Under the pieces are notes generated by a model, which was not told the origin of the DNA, made no database searches, and was given only the letters and a program-made list of their open reading frames with translations. Positions 1 through 12,174 of a DNA stretch of 64,000 nt are shown one piece after another. The stretch lies in contig VXAZ01008120.1 in assembly GCA_013399875.1 (NCBI GenBank), forward strand, positions 62,001-126,000, written 5' to 3'. This DNA is from Gymnorhina tibicen. Its lineage: Eukaryota > Chordata > Aves > Passeriformes > Artamidae. The position numbers and the translations under genes are program-made. Each line of letters starts with the position of its first letter. The stretch's first letter is position 1.

Positions 1-984
1 CAGAACATGAATAATTGACAAACCAAAGCCCCTTCTCAGAAGAAAAGAGAATATTTTGCTTTGCTTTTTTTAATATAGAATGCTCATCAGTAACTGAACA
101 GGATATTTCCACTTTGAAATGTGGAAACACTGACTTTCAAGTGTTCCAATTCAGTCCAACAGTAACAGGAACACAACACAGTGTGTCCATGGGCTGCCTG
201 GCATTTACTGTCCTTTCCATGTGTGCTACCATACTAACCAAGCCAGACAGACACGTACTTATGGTTGGAGAGAAAAAACCCCTTATTTTTATTTGGGTTC
301 CTCCAGCATTTGTAGTTGTCTTGAGGAAAAGAGATTCTGGTAAGGCCAGTCTGTGCCTGAATTTCTAAATTGTCCCATGAGCATTATCCAGCACTGGAAT
401 GCAATAGCCCATAGGGGTAAGTAGTTACAACATTCTCTGATGTGAAAATCCGTGCTAACTAGCACTTTTCCAAATAATTTGCAGGTATGGTTTGAAAATT
501 AAAATTGTGTAGCCACTCTTCCCATTACGCGGTTTGCATGAAACTAAGGGCCTGAATTCTAAGGGGCTGTGGGAATTTACTACCACAAATGTGGATTCAA
601 GGCCTGCAGCCCAGAGTGCTCAGGAATATTCTCTGGTGAATCTAGTTTGCTGCTGTAGACAGCCACAGAGTCCAGAGTAGCCATGGTGATCACAAAGATC
701 TGATCTGAGGAGAAGTGAGATTTCTTTGTATTTACTGTGAAATTCTGGGAACAGAAATACACCACCATTCTTATAATTTTTACTGGATGCTTCTCTTCCA
801 TCATTCAGTCATTGAATCAGGGATATAAAAGCATATGCCTTCTGAAAAGTGTGGTGACTATTTCTACGTCATTGATGAAAATTTTTAGATCCATGGCCAA
901 GTGTCAACGATAGTTTTAACTAACAGAAATTAAAGGTCTATGTTCAAAATCTGTCATGGCCTAGTCTAGTATGACTGCAGAAGA
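1..984. other. Intronic sequence upstream of the first visible DNAH8 exon
   Basis: AT-rich DNA with no reading frame resembling dynein and no recognisable repeat. The next dynein exon opens in phase 0, and the segment that precedes it in the family (the AAA6 stretch ending in PITLLQ-like residues) is not present here. I therefore read this as intron and see nothing else in it. Confidence 0.6.
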
Positions 985-1344
985 GAAGGCTTTGGGAAGA
1001 CCTTACTGCAGCCTTGCAGTACTTGAAGGGGCCCACAGGAAAGATGTGGACAGACATTTTACTTTGGCCTGCTGCAACAGGGCAAGGGATTCTGGTTTTA
1101 AACCGAAGAAGGTTTTACTTGGATTAGATATAATAAGTTTTTTACAATGAGGGTGGTGAGGCACTGGAACAGGTGGCATCCAGAAAGGTGGTGAATGCTC
1201 CATCCCTGAAAACATTCAAGGTGAAGTTGGACAGGACTCTGAGCAACCTGATCTATTTGAAGATGTCAGTGATCATTGCAGGGGGGTTCAACTAGATGGC
1301 CTTTAAAAGGTCCTTTCCAACTCAAACTATTCTATGATTCTGTG
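985..1344 (+). mobile_element. CR1 LINE 3' fragment
   Basis: A 5'-truncated CR1 3' end in sense orientation. It shows the usual order of landmarks: a degraded 'GGGAATGGTTTTAAAC' region, 'GTGGTGAGGCACTGGAACAGG', 'CATCCCTGAAAACATTCAAGG', 'TTCAACTAGATGGCCTTTAAAAGG' and the terminal 'ATTCTATGATTCTGTG'. It sits in a DNAH8 intron about 160 bp before an exon and has no intact coding frame. The 5' limit is approximate. Confidence 0.85.
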
Positions 1345-1500
1345 TACTCCTTTTATGCATTTGAAGTACATATCAACTTTATTTCTGCAAGGCTTCAGTT
1401 ATTTACATTTTATTTATAACTAATAGTTGTGACATTTTCATATGTTGCTATTTTTGTTTCAGTAAACAAATCCATTCCCTTTATGTTTTTCTTGTGACAG

Positions 1501-1656
1501 ATTGCTATAAAGTTCACAAATGAACCTCCACAAGGTATACGTGCTGGACTGAAAAGAACATTTTCTGCAATTAGCCAGGATCTGTTAAATGTTAGCAACC
1601 TGCCTATGTGGAAACCTTTGCTTTACACTGTAGCATTCCTGCATTCTACTGTTCAG
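1501..1656 (+). CDS. DNAH8: DNAH8 exon (AAA6 end), first of nine visible
   Basis: Dynein axonemal heavy chain 8 is the motor subunit of outer dynein arms, hydrolysing ATP to slide doublet microtubules; it is mainly known from sperm flagella. This 156-bp exon encodes 52 residues in phase 0 at both ends. It carries the family signature [19 protein letters not shown] of the sixth AAA module and then [19 protein letters not shown], which leads into the AAA lid. The acceptor is TTGTGACAG and the donor CAG|GTATTT. Upstream exons (roughly nine tenths of a ~4,500-4,700-residue family member) lie outside the window. DNAH5 is almost as close in sequence; the choice of DNAH8 rests on the adjacent GLP1R, as in human. 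Confidence 0.93.
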
Positions 1657-3682
1657 GTATTTCTTAAAAGGTTTGCAAATAGTGCTATAATATATGGAGT
1701 CACTTTAATACAGGTTCCTGGAAAAACACATTTTGATATTTATCATAGCATTAGGCTGCAGGACTAAACCTTTAATTTCTATAATCTATATTTCAAGGTT
1801 CATTATTATCTCATTTCTTAATAGCTTTTAAACAATTTTTATATGATGGGCATTTAGATTTTTTTTTCTCATCTAACTTCAGCTGATTGAAAGTTAGTAA
1901 TTGGGTATAAGGGAAAAATTTCTCTCTGTAGTCAATAGAAATAGATAAGCATGCTGAAACAGAAAAACATCTTATCTGTCACAGCTGTTTTTCTCTAAGA
2001 CTGAATATTTTCCTAGAGATATATCACTCTTTCTGTCCATTGATTTTAAAGGCAATCCAGATTCCTAACTTGGAGTAGCTATTTTCTAGATGGCTAAAAT
2101 TAAATAAAATTCTTATCTGTGTCAATGTGTTTTCTACATTAGAGAGACACATGAGAACAATGAAATCTATATTTTGTACTTTAAAGATAAATAAGCTTTG
2201 AGAACACAATAAATACTAATAATTTGAGCTCTCTGAATGCACCTTCTTTTCACCAAAGAGTTCAAAATAGTTATAAAACACTGTTTAAGCCTTAGGTTCT
2301 ACTGAGCAGCTTGTATTTTTGGTGTAGGCAGCTGGTGAGAGAAGGACGACTTGTTGATGTTCCCTGTTAAGATACAGCATTCTGCATTATTTTCCTTCTT
2401 CTACCCTTTTTAAACAGTGAAAAAGTTTTTTTGTGCACTGCCTCAGGATTCTACTGTTCTTGTGGAACTAGAAGATCTATGCTTATTCAACCCATCAGTA
2501 TTTTTAAAAAGTATTACAGCTATTCATCTATTAAGAAATTTTATTTATGAATTGCCAACCAACAAGCAATATATACATTGTCCTGCCTTTAAACTGACCA
2601 ATTCTTAATAGCCTTTGGTGACAAGATCATTATGATAAATATAGCTTAAGAAGTAATTCAAAAAACTTGGCAGGAAATCATTACACCTTTCTGCATGGTA
2701 TTATTGGCTAATGTTGTCTCATCTGCTTATAAACAATATTTGATTTTAAAAAATAAAAGGTGGGAGTTTTTTTCAATTCTAGTTCTTTTTAAATATTGTA
2801 GCTAGGGTGCCTAGATGTTACTTCAGGTGTCAAAGACTGTCAGCCATTGCTGACCTGGTAATATAAAATCTGATACATGTGTTATATTTATGTCACTTAG
2901 TTGATTTTAGACTGTAATTTATTCATTTGATAAAAGTCAGCACTATTCAGCAACTTAGTTCTTAACTTCTTGAATTAATTTGTTCTACATTCCAAAAAAA
3001 AAAAATCATTGAGCAATTTAACTGAGGTGGCAGTAAAAAATTTGTGAGAAATCTAATAGTGCTGGATGTTTGAAGTGTTTTGACTACAGAATATATATTC
3101 TTTCACTTTCATAGCTAACTATTTTTCTGTTACTACAACTGTTATCACTTTATTTCCAAATAGGTATTCAATAATAAATTTGAATAATGTAATGGTAGCA
3201 ACCTTAAAATAAAGTTTTGAATTTTGAAAAACGTACATTAAAAAAATATATTGAAACAATACAACAATAGTGGCAACAGAGAACCCTTTGGAAAACTGAG
3301 CATAAATATAGGAGTTTGAGAATTTGAAACTCATGAGTCGACAGTATATGTAAAAGGAAATGAAAAACTGTACAATTCTAAATTAATTAATTACTTAATA
3401 TAAAAATCTCATTATCCACACAGAAGTGAGGCATTGCAGACCTGTGACTTATAAATTGATTATTAAAGTTATTATTGAATGATTTTGTTGCTTTTTCTAG
3501 AAATATTTATCCCTCATGGTATAGCTTAGCTGTATTATTGAGGTGTATGAGGCCATACTAGCCTACCTTTCTTCTCCAGTTCAATTCTTTACTCCACTGG
3601 TATTGTTATTATTGAAATTTATTAAAGAAAAAAAAATTTAAGTTGTTTCATAAATATATTTGTTTTTAATTTTATTCCTAAG
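1657..3682. other. DNAH8 intron, no recognisable element
   Basis: A GT-AG intron of about 2.0 kb, strongly AT-rich. It contains a short A-run near 2995-3003. I see no CR1 tail, LTR or coding frame in it. Confidence 0.7.
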
Positions 3683-3799
3683 GAGCGACGCAAGTTTGGA
3701 CCTTTGGGTTGGAATATTCCCTATGAATTTAACTCAGCAGACTTTAGAGCCAGTATTCAGTTTATACAAAATCACCTCAAAAGAATTGACATCAAGAAG
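3683..3799 (+). CDS. DNAH8: DNAH8 exon (AAA6 lid)
   Basis: A phase 0-0 exon of 117 bp encoding 39 residues. It begins [17 protein letters not shown] and ends [12 protein letters not shown], the highly conserved start of the dynein AAA lid after AAA6. The acceptor is TTATTCCTAAG and the donor AAG|GTGAAT. The joint with the previous exon reads HSTVQ-ERRKFG, the unbroken family sequence. Confidence 0.93.
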
Positions 3800-4310
3800 G
3801 TGAATACTGCAATCTGTATACAGTACATTTAAATGCTTTGTATGGCAGCAGCAATTGTTTTTTCCTCATGTTACTATTTATTATAACTTAGCTACTCATT
3901 GCTATTCATATAGTGCCACTTCTAATGATCAAAGATTGAGGTTCTCTGCAAGAAAATCAAGCTGAAATATTTTATGTGCTGTCATGCATGTAAAAATACA
4001 CAAGGTTGTTAAGAACCTTAGGATTTGCTTTTCTTTTTCACTACTCTATCTAAAATTAACAAGTCTGTATATTACCTGTTTTGGAAAGGGAGCTAAAATA
4101 CTTACCGAGTTTGACAGAGCCAATCAAACTTCTCTAGAGCCAGCATTTGGTCTTCTACTACTTATCAGGGAGTAGACATTCCTTATGAAGTAGCACTCTG
4201 CCAAGAAAGATGAGAAATAGGGAGAAGGGGTGGGGTGGGGAGGGTGGAATGGGGAGTAAGAAGAGAGGCAATAGCAGCTGTGAGTGATTTCAGGTCAAAC
4301 AAGTAATAAC

Positions 4311-4330
4311 TATATATATATATATGTATA
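4311..4330. repeat. Short (TA)n microsatellite
   Basis: Alternating TA run interrupted once by TG near its 3' end, lying just before a CR1 insertion in the DNAH8 intron. Confidence 0.8.
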
Positions 4331-4364
4331 AAATATTTTTTATATAATGAGATTTTGCTTCTAG

Positions 4365-4772
4365 AGAGAAAAGCATATGAGGAGTGGCTGAGGGAGCTGG
4401 GGGCGTTTAGCCTGGAGAAAAGGAGGCTCAGGGGAGACCTTGTCACTCTCTCCAACTCCCCAAAACGAGGCTGTAGCCAGATGGGCATCAGCCTCTTTTC
4501 CCAGGCAACCAGCGACAGGGCAAGTGGACATAGCCTCAGGCTGTCCCAGGGGAGTTTTAGGTTGGACATTGGGAGGAATTTCTTCATGGCAAGGGTTGTC
4601 AAGCATTGGAATGTACAGCCCAGGAGGGCTGTGGAGTCACTGTGCCTGTAAGTGTTCAAGAAACAGCTGGACACGACTCCTAGTGCCATGGTCTAAATTG
4701 GTGCTTGGTCAAAGATTGGACTCGATGATCTTAAAGGTCTTTTCCTACCTAAATGATCCTGTGGCTCTATAT
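4365..4772 (+). mobile_element. CR1 LINE 3' fragment
   Basis: Sense CR1 3' end of about 0.4 kb. Landmarks in order: 'GAGGAGTGGCTGAGGGAGCT', 'TTTAGCCTGGAGAAAAGGAG', 'TTTAGGTTGGACATTGGGAGG', 'GGACTCGATGATCTTAAAGG' and a tail close to 'GATCCTGTGGCTCTAT'. The long frames on both strands here are by-products of the repeat and are interrupted. It lies about 200 bp before the next DNAH8 exon. Confidence 0.9.
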
Positions 4773-4973
4773 TTATAATAGCAGGATCAAGCGCAATTCA
4801 TCTATAAAATTACAGAGTTGAGCTCAGTAAATACATTAAAAATAAAGTATTATTGTTATATGATTTTTTCAGTTTACATTTCAGAACATTATGAGCTTCA
4901 GATTACATTGAAATTACAATCTTCTTCTTACATATAATAACTATAGCCTTTCATTTACTTTACTTGCATCCAG

Positions 4974-5075
4974 GGGATATCGTGGAACACTGTACGCTAC
5001 ATGATTGGAGAAGTACAGTATGGAGGCCGAGTCACAGATGACTATGATAAGCGTCTTCTTAATTGCTTTGCAAGG
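4974..5075 (+). CDS. DNAH8: DNAH8 exon (start of C-terminal domain)
   Basis: A phase 0-0 exon of 102 bp, 34 residues: [19 protein letters not shown] followed by [15 protein letters not shown]. The [12 protein letters not shown] stretch is among the best conserved in dynein heavy chains and marks the boundary between the AAA6 lid and the C-terminal domain. The acceptor is TTGCATCCAG and the donor AGG|GTAGGA. Confidence 0.94.
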
Positions 5076-5465
5076 GTAGGAGGCCTTGGAAATACAGTTA
5101 TTTGTCATTTTTATTGGCAGCTGCAATACAGAAATCAGGCGGCCTTCTTTCTGCTGAATATGCACTTCACCAGTTTATAAGACTTTCCAAAGTAAAATGA
5201 ATTTTCAAAGTAAAATGTCATTCTTTGGCAGTGAGGTTCTTCCCCTTGGTTCCTCTTTGGTGAGGAGCAGAAGCTTAAAAAGACTTAGCTGGAAGTTAAA
5301 CTTAGTAGACATAATTCTCAATGATTTACTGTTGTGTTAAAGTAAAATTAGATGTAGTAGATGAAACAAGAACCCTAATCCTCCAAGAGTAAAAATGAGA
5401 TTGAAAAGCCCTCTAAGTAGCAAAATAATTGTTGGCTTTCTTTTTTCCCCATGGATTTTTCACAG

Positions 5466-5626
5466 GTATGGTTTAATGAACATATATTCGACAGCGCTTT
5501 CTGCTTTTACACTGGGTATAAAATTCCAGTTTGCAAAACCCTGGAACAGTACTTAGACTACATCCACATACTCCCTACCATAGACAGCCCAGAGGTGTTC
5601 GGTCTCCATCCCAATGCTGATATTAC
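5466..5626 (+). CDS. DNAH8: DNAH8 exon (C-terminal domain)
   Basis: A 161-bp exon entering in phase 0 and leaving after two bases of a Thr codon (AC|A). It encodes [19 protein letters not shown] and, after about 25 less conserved residues, [14 protein letters not shown]; the GLHPNADI motif is diagnostic of the dynein C-terminal domain. The acceptor is TTTTCACAG and the donor AC|GTAAGT. Confidence 0.94.
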
Positions 5627-8600
5627 GTAAGTAGGTCTCAATGTATTGAAAACAAAGAAATTTTCTTTTAGTATTTGGAAACAAATCCCTATCAAATGTT
5701 TAAGTAGAGTATATTTTTCATAGGAAGACTAGGATTCATGTGAATTTCACTGCTGAAGTGGAACACTTTCTGTATATGTACATTGTTATAAATGCAGTAT
5801 CTTCAGCTACATTTTACATGTCCTTTTAAGGCAGTTGGAACTCATTACTTACTCCTCATGCTTTTACTTTTTTTAATTGAAAGCATTATGGAACTTTTAT
5901 ATGAACAAGTGATAGGTGGTTCTGTACAATTCAACTAGAGAAAGTTTCTAGTATTTGCCTTCTGTGTCAAGCAGTTTATTTTTCTGCGCACGCTTGTTAA
6001 ATGATTCTCTGGATTGTCATTTGGTTTACAAGCACGCCTTTGGTTGCAGTTACAAACTTAGGTTGCAATCAGTCCTGCCATTTCCATTATTTAAAAGAGG
6101 CTTTTCAACTGCACCTAGTACTAGCTCTAAAATTTTTTTTTGACTCAATTCACTCTTTCATTCCAAATAATCTGTGTAACAGCTTGCCCTTTTTTTCCCT
6201 TCTAATATTATATGCCCTATGAAAGGATATGAACATAATCATATTTTTTTCACTGAAGTTTTTAATAATTCTGCCATAAATCATTGCATTTTCATATGCA
6301 GTATGTCCACATTCCACATTCATTGTTTCTTTACATAGCTATTTTTCTACTTTTAAATAAAACAAATGTTATTCAAATGCAGAGTTGCTGTGAAAACTTA
6401 ACATCTTCTAACATTTTTGGATGAAACAATAATTTCCCACAATTTTTCAGTCTCAAAGTTGAGAGGCTGATGCCATGTCAAGAGGCCTGTATTCTAAGCA
6501 TGCTGTGAGAAGAGTACACAGTTTTATTGTCAACTCTGCCTAGCACATACCACTGTTAATATATGCTTGTGAAGAAGAGAATCTAAGAGTAGATTCTGTT
6601 TCAAGTCATTCTCTGATACTTGCAAGACCTCCCTTCCAGAAATGATTAAAGAAGAAAGAAGAGCCAAGATTTAACAGAGAACTAAACGAAGTCTTGAAGA
6701 GAGACATGCTTTAGTTCCAAAATTAGGCTTGTAGAAGAGCTAATTTATAGGAGGAAACTTGAGGCTAACACTGAGGGAGCTTTAGTGAGTAGGAACAACT
6801 CTTTGATTTCTCTTTAGTGCTCAGTTTTTCTTCCACTTGTCACTTCAGCATATTCTTGCTACTTTAGCCCTTCTTTTTTTTTTCTTTCTTATAGATTTTG
6901 CCTTGTAGGTATTTCTTTAGAGTTTGGTGAAAATGTTCAACAGTTTCATGCTTTTTTCCATGCCTTACCATGGTCTGTTTTAGGCAACTATGCACAGCTA
7001 CTGTGTCTGAATTTCATCTTTGATGCACAGACCAAATGGATTAGCAGCCCACACAGTATAAAAGTTCTATTCAAATTCTCCTTATATCTTATCAAGTCAT
7101 CTCAGGGTATGCAGAAGCTAACTGCTAGAATTGAAACCCTGAGAGAGCCAAGACCTCTCCATGTTATTATTACTGAGGACAACGAAATCTCATCTCTTAC
7201 TAATTTGCTGTGACAGTTTTACAGTTCAGTCAAAAGCTCAATCTGTTGGTTCCAATTGTAAGGCTTCAATGAATTTCAATGCTTTCATTTAGGATTAACA
7301 CCTGAAGTCATTGAGAATGATTTCAACCTGCTGTATGAATCATAGGCTCTGAAAAAGCCACATAGTTAACAGGTACCTGAGCAGGAAAGGAATATTCTGA
7401 CAATCTTCTGCCAAACCCCACTTCCAATTGGTTCCCTACTGAAGCCTTAAATGTAGCTGAATTTTTGTTAAGCTGTTGCAGGCTGGTGCGTGTAAGGTTT
7501 TGAACACTGTGCTGCAATAGGTATTGCTGTTTTCTACACAAAGCTGAGGCAATGTTTCTCTCACGTGCATTTTTTGTTAGTTTTAACTTCCAGTACAGAA
7601 AATCCCTGATGGCACAGGTTCCAGCTATCAAATAATGATAGTCTGTTACATCCAAATTCTTTAGAAAATACTCTTAATAATGCCTTTTTGGAGTAAATCA
7701 ATATCCATAGAAAATTAATTATCCTTTTTCTTCTTACGACACAATTCACTTTACAAAACTGCTTCAGGGAAAAACAATATATAAATAGGTATGGAGTGCT
7801 TTATCTTACATACTTTTAGGCAACACTGACAGTATAAATAAGATTAATTTAATGTTGCTGTAGCTTCCTTTATGATTACTCTAAACTTCCTTAACAGTAA
7901 TAGAGAAAAAGAGATCCTTGTAAAGTGCAATTTCTCTGGTCACAAAGCAGAAATCTAAAATACATGAGCTGATTGGGCAATCTAGACAAAAAGCTGTTAC
8001 GGAGACATCTACACACAGATATCTACATGTGATGAGGGTCAACCCACCACGTGAAACTGAGTCTCTTCTCAGGAACATGGTGCTTCCTCTACAGACCTCT
8101 GCCATCTTTTTATCATTATTGTTTGCATCTATACTTCATTTTATTTGCAACCTAAAGGAAAGCCATGTTTTCCAAAGCCCAGAAAAATTTTCTTGCAGAG
8201 TGGTTTTTGTGTTGAATATGTCCCAGTGGTATGTGAATGAAATTTTTTCTTGGTATTTTAATCTCACTTCCACACTGGAAAATTATTTTAATGTAAAGAT
8301 CGAGATACATCTTTTTGTCTTTTCTATTTTTATTTACAAAAGAGTCTTGTTCAAACAGTAATTGTTATTTATACAGGATTCACGTAATTTCTCCTCTTCA
8401 GAAGATTCCTAGCTTATGTCATTGAGGAAAGGAATATCACTAACCTTTGATTCTGTTCCTTAGATGTTATTTTTCAAAAGTCATTCTCTCCTTTTCCCCA
8501 AAGTTTGTATATTGCCTTCTTTTTAAAATAGTTTCTATTTATTTTTTAGATTTAGAAAGACCATTTAAAAAATTTTGTAATTTATTATATTTTAATTGAT

Positions 8601-10087
8601 GTAATAATCTGGGAACCTATACCTTCCACATAAAATAGTCTGCAGCAGTATTGGAAGAATGGCGCTTACACTGTGAAGAGGAAGGTTCACATCTCTCTTA
8701 TCACTACTTGTTAAATCAGCAGGACACAAAGTAAAGGTTACAACCACCAGTATGTCATCCAAATTACCAATGAAGCCATGAATCCAAGAGAAATTTTATC
8801 TTTTCTGCTCATACGTGGTCTTGAATAAATCCTTCATTCTTTTAATGGGGCCATAAATTGAAAAAAACGCTTGAGAGTTTTGAGTCTAAAATCAAGGGAT
8901 ATGAAAAACCTTGAAAGCCCAAACCATTCCTACTTTTAGGAGCAGAAATTATATCCTATGAGAAGCAAACTCCCGGTAGTATTTCTTCTATTTTTCTGAT
9001 TTATAGTCTTTATAATTGCATTCACACAAAACTTTCGTTGAAGTACTGTAGTATCTAGCTTCTCTAGTATTGTGATACTGTATCCAAAGCATCTTTAGGT
9101 GCTTTAGGAGTTGACACATTCTATCCTTGGTTTCATGTCCTATATAATTATGTATGACAAAGTAATAGAAGGAGATGGGTGTCGTATGTAATTGAAAAGT
9201 AAAACTGACACGCAAAACTGTGCTTTGAATCAGTATAAATGTATGTCCTACATCATTCATGATGTATGTTCCTTGTGTAGCTGATTCCATAAGGTAAAAG
9301 TAGGCATTGCCAACACTTCAGTACTCCAGGCTTTCTTTCTTATTTCTCCTCATAGCTCTGTGCCACTGGATAGCACCATAACAAAAATACTCCCATAATT
9401 CTTGTGTTGAAGGACTGATGTGGTCTACTATCTTTCATTATGCAATGCCACACAAATTTAATTCACATTTTTGTATTGACTCAGAACATAAATTTACATT
9501 AGCACTGCCCATGCTTCACTATGGAATAGAAATTTTTAACCTGTAGTGCTGTAAATCTAGCAGCCCTTGTCATTAATCCTGAAATACCTCAAAGCAGGAT
9601 GAATTTACTAATTAATAAAGGGGCAGCTTGCAGAGTTATACCTCCACCTTTTCTTGCTTCTGCATTACACTTTTAAGAAGCAATTAAATGAGGCAAATAT
9701 TCTTCCTTGTTACAAAACTTTCGTTGCTTCTTCCCAGCAAATAGTTCTTTGAAAGGTCTTATCAGGAATATGCTATTTCCTTCCCTTTCCTCAGAATCCC
9801 TAGTATGATAGGTTTTTCTGCCACCTCACAATCTCAGCTTGCAGACATCCTTCTTACCCTGAATTAGAAACACAGCAAGTGTATAACAGGGAAGAGGGAA
9901 GTTCATGTTCTTTAAAACCATGGTAAACCAAACGTTCATGCTCAGTTGGTGCGGGATGCAAAGGAAAACAGTTTTGTGTGGTTTTTGATTTGACTTGATA
10001 ACACGCTGTTTTTTGTGTGTTCTACAAAGTTATCATTACCTATTAAAAAATCCTGTGTAGCTCATAACATATTTCTCATCCTCTCAG
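5627..10087. other. Large DNAH8 intron, no recognisable element
   Basis: A 4.46-kb GT-AG intron, the largest complete DNAH8 intron here. Frames in it are short and unlike any family I know, and I see no CR1 tail or LTR. Confidence 0.65.
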
Positions 10088-10244
10088 ATACCAAAGAAAT
10101 ACATCAGCTGATGTTTTAGATACTATTACCAACATCCAGCCTAAAGAAAGTGCCGGAGGATCTGGAGAAACTCGTGAATCAGTCGTTTATCGTTTAGCTG
10201 AAGACATGCTAGAGAAACTTCCTCCAGATTACGTACCTCATGAG
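10088..10244 (+). CDS. DNAH8: DNAH8 exon (C-terminal domain), GC donor
   Basis: The first base completes the Thr codon split by the previous intron; 52 whole codons follow, ending [14 protein letters not shown]. Other recognisable stretches are [13 protein letters not shown] and [17 protein letters not shown]. The exon must end at GAG (10242-10244), because the next exon continues VKAHLVKMG as in the family. The intron therefore begins with GC (GAG|GCAAGA), not GT, and no usable GT lies close by. GC-AG introns make up about 1% of vertebrate introns, and AG|GCAAG is their consensus. Confidence 0.92.
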
Positions 10245-10765
10245 GCAAGATAATCTTAGTCTTGTCTTACTGTTCTCTCTGTTGAGTTTTCACATTACAC
10301 ATTCCAAAAAAGAAACATTGAATTGTATGAAAGATCATATAGCTGGTAGCCGATTCAAGCAAGCAACCAACAACATTACTGCTACCAGCATGAATTGGAA
10401 TGACGATTTTTTATTTAAACTCAAGACATCTGAATTGGTCATGGAGATATGTCATGGAGACTATGCTTGGACTTCCAAAGATACTTGTGAAAACAGAAAA
10501 AAATCAGTCAACATTTTGTGATAGCAGTCCCCTGGGCCTTTTGGGTGAAGTCCTGTTCTAGCAAAATCAGAAGTAATTGGGTAGTATCAGACCAAAAAAA
10601 AACACCCCAAAAAACCTGCCACAGTTTCAAGTGGATGTTAGTTGAATAACATACAAATCTAATATTTACTTTCCTGAACACATGGAAAGTTAAGATGCTG
10701 TATACTACAACAGCATTTCAACAACTAAGCCTTAACTAAATTCCTTCTATGCTTTTGTATTTTAG

Positions 10766-10918
10766 GTAAAGGCTCATTTAGTTAAAATGGGAGCACTTAA
10801 CTCTATGAATATTTTTCTTCGTCAAGAAATTGACCGCATGCAGAAGGTGATCACAGTTGTCCGCACCAGTTTGAATGATCTGAAATTAGCCATAGAAGGA
10901 ACTATTGTTATGAGTGAG
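10766..10918 (+). CDS. DNAH8: DNAH8 exon (C-terminal domain helix), GC donor
   Basis: A phase 0-0 exon of 153 bp, 51 residues: [19 protein letters not shown] then [19 protein letters not shown] and [13 protein letters not shown]. The [10 protein letters not shown] helix is characteristic of dynein C-terminal domains. The next exon resumes NLRDALDNM, so the exon ends at GAG 10916-10918 and the donor is GAG|GCAAGTAA, the second GC-AG intron in a row. A canonical-looking GTAAAG starts only 4 bp downstream; using it would shift the frame and give an early stop. Confidence 0.92.
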
Positions 10919-11012
10919 GCAAGTAAAGTATATTTACTTCATATGGAATATTGTGCTTTAAGCTATTACATTGATTGATTGATTTACTTTGAATATTATT
11001 TAATTCCTTCAG

Positions 11013-11202
11013 AATTTAAGAGATGCACTTGATAACATGTATGATGCTCGAATCCCTCAAGTATGGAGAAGAGTATCTTGGGATTCTTCCACACTTGGCT
11101 TCTGGTTTACTGACCTTTTGGAAAGAAATGAACAATTATCTATTTGGATATTTCAAGGAAGACCAAAGGTGTTTTGGATAACTGGATTCTTTAATCCACA
11201 AG
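11013..11202 (+). CDS. DNAH8: DNAH8 exon (C-terminal domain)
   Basis: A 190-bp exon, phase 0 in and phase 1 out (G|GA glycine). It encodes [18 protein letters not shown], then [18 protein letters not shown] and [10 protein letters not shown], all standard dynein heavy chain C-terminal motifs. The intron before it (10919-11012) is only 94 bp. The donor is CAAG|GTAAGG. Confidence 0.94.
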
Positions 11203-11304
11203 GTAAGGTTACTGAAAAGACTTGAGTAGCAATGTATTGAATAATAATTTAATGGTTATACAGCCAGAGTGTGTCAAAGAAGCCAAGATGATAAATGGGT
11301 TCAA

Positions 11305-11962
11305 TGTGCACTCACAGCCCAGAAAGCCAACTGCAGCCTGGGCTGCATCCAGAGCAGCGTGGCCAGCAGGGCAAGGGAGGGGATTCTGCCCCTCTGCTCT
11401 GCTCTGGTGAGACCCCACCTGGAGTGCTGCATCCAGCTCTGGGGCTCCCGTAGAAAGGATGCGAACCCGTTCGAGGGAGTGCAGAGAAGGGCCGTGAAGA
11501 TGATCAGAGGGCTGGAGCACCTCTCTTATGAAGGCAGGAAGAGAGAGTTGGGGCTGTTCAGCCTGGGGGAAAAGGCTCTGGGGGTGACCCTTATAGCAAC
11601 TGCCAGTACCTAGGGGGGGCTACAAGAGAGCAGGACAGGGATTTTTCACAACTGCATTTAGTGATAAGACAAGGGAGGATGGATTTAAACTGAAAATGGG
11701 TAGGTTTAGAATTGATATTATGAAGAAATGCTTTACTGTGAGGGGTTGAGACATTGGAACAGATTGCCCAAAGAAGGGTGGGTGCCCCATTTCCTGGCAA
11801 TGTCTAGGGCCAGGTTGGACTGGACTTGGTCTAGTGGAATTCTCTAATTCTACTTTTTTTTTTTTGGTGACCCTGCCCATGGCAGGGGAGTTCGAACTTG
11901 AGGATTTTTAAGGTCCCTTTCAACCCAAACCATTCTATGTGATTCTATGGTTCTATGATCTT
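11305..11962 (+). mobile_element. CR1 LINE fragment, about 0.65 kb
   Basis: Sense CR1 covering the end of its ORF2 and the 3' UTR. It begins near 'GTGCACTCACAGCCCAGAAAG' and includes 'TGGTGAGACCCCACCTGGAG', 'GGGCTGTTCAGCCTGGGGG', 'GGATGGATTTAAACTGAAAA', 'GTTGAGACATTGGAACAG' and the tail 'ATTCTATGTGATTCTATGG'. A T-run at about 11856-11868 interrupts the 3' part. It starts about 100 bp after a DNAH8 exon. Confidence 0.92.
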
Positions 11963-12174
11963 TTAGTCTGACCCATAAAAACAGTTTTTATATTACAAGA
12001 AGGAAAACATATAGTTAAGAAATAAAATAATTTATCTTGTTGACATATTGTAGCATGGTATTATACAGCTTCTAAAGAAAGTATACTTAATGATAATGAT
12101 ACAGCTTTTAAAGAAAATACTATTTTTCTGTGTTTTGAAACTGTTTAACTCATTCCAAACTGTAAGTTGCAAGT

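Noticed and set aside
4183..4689. 168-codon minus-strand frame
   Set aside because: It is antisense to a CR1 3' end, where such open frames are a by-product of the repeat.
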